A stretch of DNA of 32,991 nt from a bacterium (GTDB lineage: Bacteria; Ratteibacteria; UBA8468; B48-G9; JAFGKM01). This document shows positions 16,359 to 23,366 of the stretch, piece after piece. The translations under genes and the position numbers were made by a program. Within the stretch, counting starts at the first letter, position 1, and every line of letters begins with the position of its first letter. The stretch spans positions 1 through 32,991 of the forward strand of contig DAOOVW010000017.1 of NCBI GenBank assembly GCA_035370465.1, in the 5' to 3' direction. The notes beneath the pieces are model-generated. The model was not told the origin of the DNA, did no database searches, and saw only the letters and a program-made list of their open reading frames with translations.

Positions 16359-16452
16359 CCCCCTCACCCTCCCTCTCCCCACAGGGGAGAGGGAAAGAAG
16401 AGAGGGGAATGTATTTCCTTCTCCCCTTGGGGAGAAGATTAAGATGAGGGGG
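16359..16452. repeat. Compound C-rich palindromic repeat
   Basis: Outer arms CCCCCTCA (16359-16366) and TGAGGGGG (16445-16452) enclose two perfect hairpins: CCCTCTCCCC/GGGGAGAGGG (16371-16380 and 16384-16393, loop ACA) and CTTCTCCCC/GGGGAGAAG (16418-16426 and 16429-16437, loop TT). It lies downstream of apgM and could fold in the mRNA, though no U-run follows to make it a standard terminator. An ORF read through it on the minus strand is spurious. Confidence 0.8.
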
Positions 16453-16480
16453 AAATTTGACATATCTTGCTACTTGCATT

Positions 16481-16558
16481 AAATCCACCTTCATCCCTTT
16501 TTGCTAAAGGGGGGACATTTGTCTCCTTCCTTTATCAAAGGAAGGTGGGGATGGATTT
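16481..16558. repeat. AAATCCACC-type palindromic repeat, copy 1
   Basis: Ends AAATCCACC and GGATGGATTT with inner hairpins CCCTTT/AAAGGG (16495-16500, 16506-16511) and CCTTCCTTT/AAAGGAAGG (16525-16533, 16537-16545). A second copy with the same ends and the same 9-bp stem is at 27669-27728. Together with the adjacent elements it fills the 389-base gap 16265-16653, which holds no gene. Confidence 0.75.
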
Positions 16559-16566
16559 AAAAAGTA

Positions 16567-16620
16567 TTTTTTCTCTACTTTTTACTCATCACTAAAATAT
16601 GAACGAAGTGAAGTGATACT
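16567..16620 (+). repeat. Dispersed repeat ahead of trkA
   Basis: TTTTCTCTACTTTTTACTC then ATATGAACGAAGTGAAGTG; related to the copy at 10401-10446. It ends about ten bases before the -10 box of the trk operon. Confidence 0.5.
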
Positions 16621-16630
16621 AAATTAGAGG

Positions 16631-16636
16631 TATAAT
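16631..16636 (+). promoter_or_regulatory. Probable -10 box of the trk operon
   Basis: Perfect TATAAT 17 bases before the trkA ATG at 16654, without a convincing -35. AGGA at 16643-16646 may be the ribosome site. A start near 16643 would give a leader of about ten bases. Confidence 0.35.
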
Positions 16637-16653
16637 TTATATAGGATAGAAAA

Positions 16654-17295
16654 ATGTACATTATAATAGTTGGATGTGGAAAAACAGGTAAGTATCTGGC
16701 TGAAATTTTACAGGCAGACCATAATGTTGTTGTAATTGATAAAGAAAAAGAAGCAATAGATAATTTAGGTGAATATTTTAATGGAATTACTATTTTAGGT
16801 GATGGTATGGATATAGATGTTTTAAAAGATGCAGGGATTGAAAAAGCAGATGCTCTTGCAGTTACAACAAGTAATGATAATACAAATGTTCTAATAGCAC
16901 AAATTGGGAAAAAAATTTTTAATTTAACAAAAGTTGTTGCAAGAGTTTCTGCCCCTGAAAAAGCCGAATTATACAGAACTCTTGGTGTTGAAACAGTAAA
17001 TAGCACTGCAATTTTTGCTTCTCTTATAAGAGATAAAATTATTGAAGAGAAATTTTCTGCTTATATTCTTGAAAGCAGTAAACTTACAACTATTGAGATA
17101 TTAACAAATAGTAAATTAGCAGGGAAAAAAGTGAACGAAATAAACATACCAGGAGAATTTCGTATAATTACAATAGTTAGAGAACAAGAACCAATTATTC
17201 CAGATGATGATACAGAAATACAAAAAAATGATACAATAGTTGGGCTTATAAAAATCAGTAGTTTGAAAAAGTTAAAGAGAGAGTTAGATTTATAA
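16654..17295 (+). CDS. trkA: Half-length TrkA protein, RCK N and C domains (first copy)
   Basis: Cytoplasmic nucleotide-binding regulator of the Trk/Ktr potassium channel. 213 residues: an RCK_N Rossmann fold with IIIVGCGKTGKYLAE (3-17), the acidic ribose-binding end VVVIDKEKEA and ILGDGMDIDVLKDAGIEKAD, then an RCK_C domain (about 135-213). E. coli TrkA is twice this length, with two such units in one chain; here the units are separate genes one base apart. The products may form a heteromeric ring under TrkH. It opens the trk operon after a repeat-filled gap. Confidence 0.93.
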   Translation: MYIIIVGCGKTGKYLAEILQADHNVVVIDKEKEAIDNLGEYFNGITILGDGMDIDVLKDAGIEKADALAVTTSNDNTNVLIAQIGKKIFNLTKVVARVSAPEKAELYRTLGVETVNSTAIFASLIRDKIIEEKFSAYILESSKLTTIEILTNSKLAGKKVNEINIPGEFRIITIVREQEPIIPDDDTEIQKNDTIVGLIKISSLKKLKRELDL

Positions 17296-17296
17296 A

Positions 17297-17962
17297 ATGA
17301 ATATACTAATTGTTGGTGGTGGTAATATCGGTTATTATCTGGCTGAAAGATTGAGTGGGAGTCATTATGTTGTTCTTATTGAGAAAAAATTGACTGTTGG
17401 AGAAGAAATTGCAGGTAAAACAAATGTAATGGTAATTTTGGGAGATGGATGTGACCCACAGGTACTTAAAAAAGCAGGTATTAAAAAAGCAGATGTTGTA
17501 GCCGCAGTAACAGGAAATGATATAGATAATATAATAATATGTCAATTGGCAAAAGATATTTATAATGTGGAAAGAACAGTTGCTATTGTTAATAATCCTA
17601 AAAATCAAATTGTTTTTACAAAATTAGGAATAGATGTTGCTATTGATAGTACAGCCATTATTGCAAAGATAATTGAAGATGAAATTGGATGGGAGGACTT
17701 TGTAAATCTTTTTGCATTTAAAAAAGGTAATTTATCACTTTTGAGAATTGACCTTCCAGAGACATCACCTATTATTAACATGCCAATAAAAGAACTAAAT
17801 TTACCAGAAGATTCAGTTATTGTTGCAGTTATAAGAAATAATAAAATACTTGTTCCAACACAGGACTTTATTTTAAGAGAGAAGGATGAAATAATAACTA
17901 TTACAAAAGCAGGAAATGAGTCAGACCTGTTTAAAAATTTAATTGGAGAGATTGAAGAGTGA
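17297..17962 (+). CDS. trkA: Half-length TrkA protein, RCK N and C domains (second copy)
   Basis: 221 residues, paralogous to the preceding gene (ILIVGGGNIGYYLAERLSGS at the N-terminus, VILGDGCDPQVLKKAGIKKAD in the middle, C-terminal RCK_C from about 135). The first glycine motif is GGGNIG here against GCGKTG in the first copy, so the two nucleotide sites may differ in ligand preference. Its TGA stop overlaps a GTG start at 17959 (GTGA), which opens a small membrane protein not normally called. Confidence 0.93.
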   Translation: MNILIVGGGNIGYYLAERLSGSHYVVLIEKKLTVGEEIAGKTNVMVILGDGCDPQVLKKAGIKKADVVAAVTGNDIDNIIICQLAKDIYNVERTVAIVNNPKNQIVFTKLGIDVAIDSTAIIAKIIEDEIGWEDFVNLFAFKKGNLSLLRIDLPETSPIINMPIKELNLPEDSVIVAVIRNNKILVPTQDFILREKDEIITITKAGNESDLFKNLIGEIEE

Positions 17963-18135
17963 CAAATAAATTTTCATTTCTGATGCCGAGATTTCAAATA
18001 AAAAAAATCACAAAGTATTTAACCATATTTTTAAATGGCGTTTTGGGAATATTTATTGAAATTATATATACACTTGGAATTTTTTTACTCTCTTCAATTA
18101 TTTGTTTCTTATTTTATATACTTATAATTTTTTAA
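17959..18135 (+). CDS. Small membrane protein inside the trk operon
   Basis: A 58-residue ORF between trkA and trkH. GTG at 17959 overlaps the trkA stop (GTGA) and has GGAGAG (17945-17950) eight bases upstream; an internal ATG at 17983 would give 50 residues. The product has a basic N-terminus (MPRFQIKKITKYLT) and then a hydrophobic stretch long enough for one long or two short transmembrane helices (about 26-57, GVLGIFIEIIYTLGIFLLSS onward). The stop is four bases before trkH, which itself has no Shine-Dalgarno, so trkH translation probably depends on this ORF. The function is unknown; it could be a small TrkH accessory subunit or just a coupling leader. Confidence 0.7.
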   Translation: MTNKFSFLMPRFQIKKITKYLTIFLNGVLGIFIEIIYTLGIFLLSSIICFLFYILIIF

Positions 18136-18139
18136 AAAA

Positions 18140-19639
18140 ATGATACCGCAATTTTCAAGAGATGATTTTAAAGTTGTAATTTATTATATTGGCAATTTAA
18201 TAGTATATTTAGGTATTATGATGTTATTGCCTCTTTTTGTTGGAATTATAAATAATGAAATAAATCCTTCTCTTGATTTTATCATATCTTCTTTATTATG
18301 TTTATCAATTGGTAATTTCATTATGTATAAATTTCCATATAACCCGGATATAAACTGGCGACAGGGAATGAGTATTGTTGCTCTTTCATGGATTGTCTGT
18401 ATGTTTTTAGGAGCAATTCCTCTTTTTTTATCAGGGCATTATATCAGTTATTTAGATGCATGTTTTGAATCAATGAGCGCCTTTGCAACTACTGGTCTTG
18501 TTCTTGTAAATGACCTTGACCATATGGCATATGCTTACAACTTCTGGAGGCATTTTATGTGTTTTATTGGTGGTCAGGGAATAATTCTGGTTGGGCTTAC
18601 ATTTTCTGTTAGAGGTGGTGCTGGTATGAAAGTTTATGTAGGAGAAGGTAGAGAAGAAAAAATTTTCCCAAATATTGTTCAGACAGCAAGATTTATATGG
18701 GCAGTCAGCATTATTTATCTTTTTTTAGGAACACTTGTTCTTTTTTTTATATGTCTTTTTCATAATATAACTCCTGGAAGAGCGTTATTTCATTCAATTT
18801 GTATATTTATGGCTGGATGGGATACCAGTGGTTTTGCTGTTCAGAGTCAAAATATTCTTTATTATCATAGTGCAGCAATAAACCTTGTTACCACTCTTAT
18901 ATGTGTTCTTGGAGCATTTAATTTTGCAGTTCATTATACTGTCTGGACTGGTAAGATAAAAGAATTAGTTAAGAACTTTGAATTAAAATTATTTTTTGGT
19001 AGCATTATTGTTCTTTCGTCAATTGTATGTTTAGGGTTTTTAGGGCATTTTTCATTCCCAAACTTTTTTTCTTTTTTTAGATTAACTTTTTATCATTTAG
19101 TTTCTGCTCATACCGGTGTTGGTTATACTAATTCAACTATTTATCATTTTTTGAATTATTGGCCATCTTTTTCATTGATAGGACTTATTATTGCAATGGG
19201 TCTTGGAGGATGTTCCTGTTCAACCGCGGGAGGAATAAAAATCATTAGAATAGGGATTTTTTTTAAAGGAATAAAAAAAGAAATAAAAAGATTATTATTT
19301 CCTGATTCAGCAATATTGGTAGAGAAATTTCATAATATAAGAGATGTTTTTATTCAGGACAATCAAGTAAAATATGCAACAAATATAATAATTTTATATA
19401 TTCTTTTTTACTTTATTGGAGCAATGGTTGGGACTTTTTATGATTACCCTTTTTTATATTCTCTTTTTGAGTCGGTATCTGCATGTGCAAATGTTGGACT
19501 TTCAGTCGGTATTACAACTCCTTCAATGCCAACTTTATTAAAGATAACATATATTTTAGAAATGTGGTTTGGCCGACTTGAATTTATTTCAATTTTTGTT
19601 GTTATTGGTTTTATTTTTTCATTAAGGAGTCCAGAATGA
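18140..19639 (+). CDS. trkH: Potassium uptake protein TrkH
   Basis: The ion-conducting membrane subunit of a Trk/Ktr system, 499 residues with about ten or more hydrophobic segments and the four-repeat pore organisation. Pore-loop-like segments with the filter glycine are visible in MSAFATTGLVLVNDL, MAGWDTSGFAVQSQN, HTGVGYTNST and SACANVGLSVGI. The segment MGLGGCSCSTAGGIKIIRIG is the characteristic family stretch. It needs TrkA-type gating proteins, encoded just upstream. Its stop overlaps the next gene start in ATGA. Confidence 0.95.
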   Translation: MIPQFSRDDFKVVIYYIGNLIVYLGIMMLLPLFVGIINNEINPSLDFIISSLLCLSIGNFIMYKFPYNPDINWRQGMSIVALSWIVCMFLGAIPLFLSGHYISYLDACFESMSAFATTGLVLVNDLDHMAYAYNFWRHFMCFIGGQGIILVGLTFSVRGGAGMKVYVGEGREEKIFPNIVQTARFIWAVSIIYLFLGTLVLFFICLFHNITPGRALFHSICIFMAGWDTSGFAVQSQNILYYHSAAINLVTTLICVLGAFNFAVHYTVWTGKIKELVKNFELKLFFGSIIVLSSIVCLGFLGHFSFPNFFSFFRLTFYHLVSAHTGVGYTNSTIYHFLNYWPSFSLIGLIIAMGLGGCSCSTAGGIKIIRIGIFFKGIKKEIKRLLFPDSAILVEKFHNIRDVFIQDNQVKYATNIIILYILFYFIGAMVGTFYDYPFLYSLFESVSACANVGLSVGITTPSMPTLLKITYILEMWFGRLEFISIFVVIGFIFSLRSPE

Positions 19640-20118
19640 AAAAAATTTTTAATTTTGTTATATTTTTGCTAATTTTTTGTTTTTCTGCTTTTGCACAGGA
19701 AGAAATAACTGGCAAAGACCTTTTTGAAAAAATGAAGCAATTAGATAATAAAGAAGTTGTTATTGTTGGAGAGTGCATTGGAGATATTATTAAAGGTGAT
19801 AAAAACACATTTATTGTAAATATAAGAACAGATGATAATTATTTTATAGGTACTGTTTTAAGTAAAGAAGATGCAGAGAAAATAAACCATTTAGGAAAAT
19901 ATGAAGAAAAAGGAGATATTATAAAAATTATTGGTATTTTCCATTCTAATTGTCCTGTTCATTCTGGTGAAGTTGATATACATTGTGCAAATATGGAAAT
20001 TTTAAAAGAAGGAGAAGTTTATGCAGAAAAAATTGATATGAAAAGATTTATTGTAGGTCTTGTTCTTTTATTTATTATGTTATTTTTTACTAAACTATCT
20101 TTTACTAAATCCGTATAA
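19636..20118 (+). CDS. Exported OB-fold-like protein with C-terminal membrane anchor
   Basis: 160 residues. A signal peptide (1-20, ending FSAFA) leads to a beta-rich domain (about 30-130) whose pattern, VVIVGECIGDIIKGDKNTFI ... KGDIIKIIGIFHSNCPVHSG, resembles the OB-fold 'tRNA_anti-like' proteins found in many bacteria. A C-terminal hydrophobic helix (about 137-153, VGLVLLFIMLFFTKLSF) should anchor it with the OB domain outside. Cys and His residues in HSNCPVHSGEVDIHC could bind metal. It overlaps trkH by ATGA. Its role in potassium transport is unknown; nucleic acid binding outside the cytoplasm seems unlikely, so a ligand- or peptide-binding OB-fold is more plausible. Confidence 0.75.
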   Translation: MKKIFNFVIFLLIFCFSAFAQEEITGKDLFEKMKQLDNKEVVIVGECIGDIIKGDKNTFIVNIRTDDNYFIGTVLSKEDAEKINHLGKYEEKGDIIKIIGIFHSNCPVHSGEVDIHCANMEILKEGEVYAEKIDMKRFIVGLVLLFIMLFFTKLSFTKSV

Positions 20119-20141
20119 ACTCGTATTTTAAAAAAGTTTTT

Positions 20142-22892
20142 TCATTTACAATAACTAACTGGTTCATAATCACCAACAAAAGCAGTTGTATCAGATTTTA
20201 CAGTTTCTTTTTCATTATCCCAATCACTTTCAACTGTTTGAGAGACAATTCTTGGTTTTATCTTACATTTTCTACATCCCGAAAAACCTTTTATTTCTCC
20301 TTTCAAAAATTTTTCTATAACTTGTCTACATACTTTCATATTTAGAACAAAAACTTGAGCCCCTCCAATTTTCCCTTCTTTTAATAATTTGTTTTTTCTT
20401 ATGTAATCCCAATATGCTCCTTTATCAGTAATTTCACAAGCTCTTCCTCGCCATCCCCATGTTCTTATGTGAACAATTTCTCCTGAAGGAAGTTTTACAG
20501 GATATTGTTCTGTTCTTTTTCCAAGGCAAGGAACATTATTTGTTTGTTCAACAACATGATGAAATGTATTTGCTGATAACGCATCAATAAGTATAATTTT
20601 ACCTCCCTCCTTTTCAAGAAGATAAAGAGGACTTCCTTTTCCCATAGTAAGGTATTTATGATGGTTTTTAACAAAGTCCTTTGCATTTTTTCCCCAAACA
20701 GCAAAAGAATGAGTTGGATTAAGAGAACGATAAACATCTTTTATTTTCCAAAATGCTTCTGGCACTGCCCCATTAGTTGTTGGTGTCTCAAGAGGTGAGA
20801 AATATGCATCTGGGTCATTTCTAAAAATTTCACCGTGATTAAAAGAAGGCATCATTAAAACTCCTTCTTTCCCAATAAGTTCCATAAGTGCCTCACATAC
20901 TGCCTTTGCTCCACCTTCTACATATCCAAGAGAAGAAAGAGATGAATGAACAATAACTTTATCTCCTTTTTTAATTCCAAGTTTTTCAAGTCCAGATTTT
21001 ATATCCTGTTTAGTAACAATTGTTTTATAATAAAATTTTAAATAATTATAATTAGATAAATACTGAATATATTTTATAAGGGATTTTTTTTCTGCTTCAC
21101 TTATCTCATTCATTCCATAAAATTCCCTTTCAGATGAAATTTCTTTGAATATTTGATACATATCTTTTTTACCATCCACTCTATTGATAACAGAATAAAA
21201 TTCTTCTGGTGGAGAAATTCTTTCTTTATGAGGAATTTCTGCTAAAGAAAAAATAAATACTGGTTTTCTCCATGTTATAACAATATTTTCACTTTTTTTA
21301 TCTTCTCTTGATAATAGAACTTCTTTTTTTGAAATTTCTTTATCAAATTTTTTAGTAATATCAGTTATAGTTTTTCTAACTATCTTGTCTATTTCCTTTA
21401 AAATTTTTTCTTCTGGTTTATCACCAAAAATTTTTATTGAGAGATATTTATCTTTTAAGTAACGAGAGATATAATTTATTCTTTCTTTAATTCCTTGTTG
21501 AGTAAATTTTTCAGGATTTTCTGCTATCATTAAGTTAAGATAACTTATATATTTATAAAATTCCTCTTTCACAGAGGTATTAACAACATTTAGATATTTT
21601 TTTCTTTTCTGATTTGAAAAAAGAGTACAGACATAAGTTGCTAAAGAACATAAAATTTCCTTTCCTAAATTCCAGTTAACAATTTCAGGGTCAGCAGAAT
21701 TATGATGAAACTTTCCAGGATGTGATATAAAATACATTGTTGGAATATTAGTTGATTTATCAGATATAAATGTATCATCTTCAAACATTGCTCTTTCTTT
21801 TTTCCATGGTAAATTAGAAGGGAATGTTTTTTCAAGAAGTTTTTCAAAGAGGTAGTCACCAAAAAATGGATTTGTAAAATGACTTCCATACAGTGTTATC
21901 CTCATTCTACCCGATTTAACAATATCAGGAGTAATTCCATCTACATTAAATGCATATATTACATTATGTTTTTTTTCAAAAAACTGAGCCATTCCATATC
22001 TTTCCATTGAAAAAAGAAATCTTATTCCAACATCAGGAATAAATTTTTTTGACTTAATAAGTTCATTTATAACTCTACATATTTCAATCAATCCAGCAAC
22101 ACCGGTCGCATTATCTGTAATCATTGGTTCATAAAGATGGGCAAGAAAAGCAATTTCTTTTTTTGTTTTTCCTGGAATAAGTCCTGTAATTGAATAAATT
22201 TTCCCATTGTATCTTTTGCTTTTCACAGAGGCACAGACCTTCACATTTTCCTTATCAAGTAATTTTTGCAGGAATTCACCATCTTCTGGTTTAATTGAAA
22301 AACATACCATTTTTCTATCTTCTTTTGTTTGATACCAACCAGAATTTTTTGCCCATCCATTAATCCAATATACTCCATCTCTTTTTTCAGGAGCACCAGA
22401 ATATGAAGAGATAATTCCTAAAGCACCTGTTTTTTCAATTTCGTTTCTACATTCCCTTGGGGGAATATTTCCACAGAATACAAAATTCTTACTTAAATCT
22501 TTATATTTTTTAATATTTCTTATATCTACTACATCCAAAATTGTTTCTTCAATATCACCACATCTATTTGCAATATGAAATGGATGGTGTTTTGTATCAG
22601 CAAGAATTTTTCCATTAAACTTATCAGGTTCTTTAATATAAAGAAATCCATATTCATAATCCCAAGCCTGAGGCATAATGAAATCACCATAAGTGGTCCC
22701 ACCGTCTGCTTTGAGTTCTATTAGTTCAACATCTTTCGCACCTGCATCTTTTAATTCCTGCCAACATAACTTTGCTGACTTTTCAAAATCACTATAACAA
22801 AACCTTGATTCAATATTAAATATTTTCAGTGCTAAATTCTGCCATCTACTTAAATCAAATTCTTTTTTTATCCTTTTATTAAGATTTTCCAT
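20142..22892 (-). CDS. Fusion of an M28/DUF4910-type peptidase and an AAC(3)-family acyltransferase
   Basis: 916 residues in one uninterrupted frame. The N-terminal part (about 1-430) looks like a DUF4910/M28 zinc aminopeptidase, with probable ligands His252 (AHLYEP), Asp260 (ITDNATG), Glu297 (SMERYG), Asp318 (NVDG) and His396/397 (KFHHNSAD), and a PA-like insertion near 140-210. A helical linker and winged-helix-like part (about 540-630) follow. Residues 627-870 are an AAC(3)/YokD-type acetyl-CoA acyltransferase: LGIKKGDKVIVHSSLSSLG, GVLMMPSFNHG, and the active-site His728 in NPTHSFAVWG. No signal peptide. Many AAC(3) relatives do not act on aminoglycosides, so a drug-resistance role should not be assumed. 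AAAGGAT precedes the start. It is convergent with the trk operon. Confidence 0.85.
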   Translation of the reverse strand: MENLNKRIKKEFDLSRWQNLALKIFNIESRFCYSDFEKSAKLCWQELKDAGAKDVELIELKADGGTTYGDFIMPQAWDYEYGFLYIKEPDKFNGKILADTKHHPFHIANRCGDIEETILDVVDIRNIKKYKDLSKNFVFCGNIPPRECRNEIEKTGALGIISSYSGAPEKRDGVYWINGWAKNSGWYQTKEDRKMVCFSIKPEDGEFLQKLLDKENVKVCASVKSKRYNGKIYSITGLIPGKTKKEIAFLAHLYEPMITDNATGVAGLIEICRVINELIKSKKFIPDVGIRFLFSMERYGMAQFFEKKHNVIYAFNVDGITPDIVKSGRMRITLYGSHFTNPFFGDYLFEKLLEKTFPSNLPWKKERAMFEDDTFISDKSTNIPTMYFISHPGKFHHNSADPEIVNWNLGKEILCSLATYVCTLFSNQKRKKYLNVVNTSVKEEFYKYISYLNLMIAENPEKFTQQGIKERINYISRYLKDKYLSIKIFGDKPEEKILKEIDKIVRKTITDITKKFDKEISKKEVLLSREDKKSENIVITWRKPVFIFSLAEIPHKERISPPEEFYSVINRVDGKKDMYQIFKEISSEREFYGMNEISEAEKKSLIKYIQYLSNYNYLKFYYKTIVTKQDIKSGLEKLGIKKGDKVIVHSSLSSLGYVEGGAKAVCEALMELIGKEGVLMMPSFNHGEIFRNDPDAYFSPLETPTTNGAVPEAFWKIKDVYRSLNPTHSFAVWGKNAKDFVKNHHKYLTMGKGSPLYLLEKEGGKIILIDALSANTFHHVVEQTNNVPCLGKRTEQYPVKLPSGEIVHIRTWGWRGRACEITDKGAYWDYIRKNKLLKEGKIGGAQVFVLNMKVCRQVIEKFLKGEIKGFSGCRKCKIKPRIVSQTVESDWDNEKETVKSDTTAFVGDYEPVSYCK

Positions 22893-22987
22893 TTTTTATC
22901 CTTTGCTCTGAATTGATTTTGCCAAAATTGGCTATATCTTTTATATATTTTTTCTTCGTTTTTTAATGCTTCTATAAGTATTTATAC

Positions 22988-23005
22988 TAATTTGATGTCA
23001 AATTA
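22988..23005. promoter_or_regulatory. Palindrome over the probable -35 of the peptidase-acyltransferase gene
   Basis: TAATTTGA, TG, TCAAATTA form a perfect 8-bp-arm palindrome. On the minus strand it contains TTGACA (complement of 22996-23001), a perfect -35, about 105 bases before the start codon. A weak TATAGA lies about 19 bp further. The palindrome could bind a repressor over the promoter. Confidence 0.4.
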
Positions 23006-23366
23006 ATATTATACCCCTCCTCTTTTGAAATATCCCCCTCTGGGCGTAGCCCCTACGGGTGAGCCTTACCCCTCTTTATAAAATCCCTCTCTATCTCCTC
23101 CAAAATGCGCGTCGGACAGACCCTTATCAAAGGGAGAAATTTAAAATTTTCCTCATCCTGCATCCTCGGGCGTAGTCCAGAGGGGATCCGTAGCCAAAAG
23201 CGAGGACCCTACGGGCGAGCCACCCTTCCCCTCTACAAAGCATAGACGGGCAGGCTTTCAAAAAGGAAAGAGTTAAAGGTCACCTAACTCCTGTTGTAAG
23301 TGACAAATATGTTTTTTTCCTGTAGGGATAAGCCCTTTTTCTCTCTACAATTACAAAAGCATTTTT
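23006..23366. repeat. Gene-free gap with GGGCGTAG/CTACGGG repeats
   Basis: No gene is seen. GGGCGTAG next to CTACGGGTGAGCC (23042-23065; hairpin CGTAG-CCC-CTACG) recurs in expanded form as GGGCGTAGTCC (23168-23178) and CCCTACGGGCGAGCCACCC (23208-23226), separated by about 30 extra bases. Fragments of the C-rich repeat family (CCCCTCCTC, CCCCTCTT) are scattered between. The stretch is noticeably more GC-rich than the genes on either side. Confidence 0.6.

Noticed and set aside
16282..16494. Minus-strand ORF of 70 codons
   Set aside because: It is a translation of the C-rich palindromic repeat; such ORFs are spurious products of the repeat sequence.
20119..20141. Bidirectional terminator between the convergent trk and fusion genes
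   Set aside because: Only an A6-G-T6 run with no loop and no GC stem is present; it cannot be called with confidence.
20142..22892. Aminoglycoside resistance gene
   Set aside because: The AAC(3)-like half is fused to a peptidase and the family includes many enzymes that do not act on aminoglycosides.
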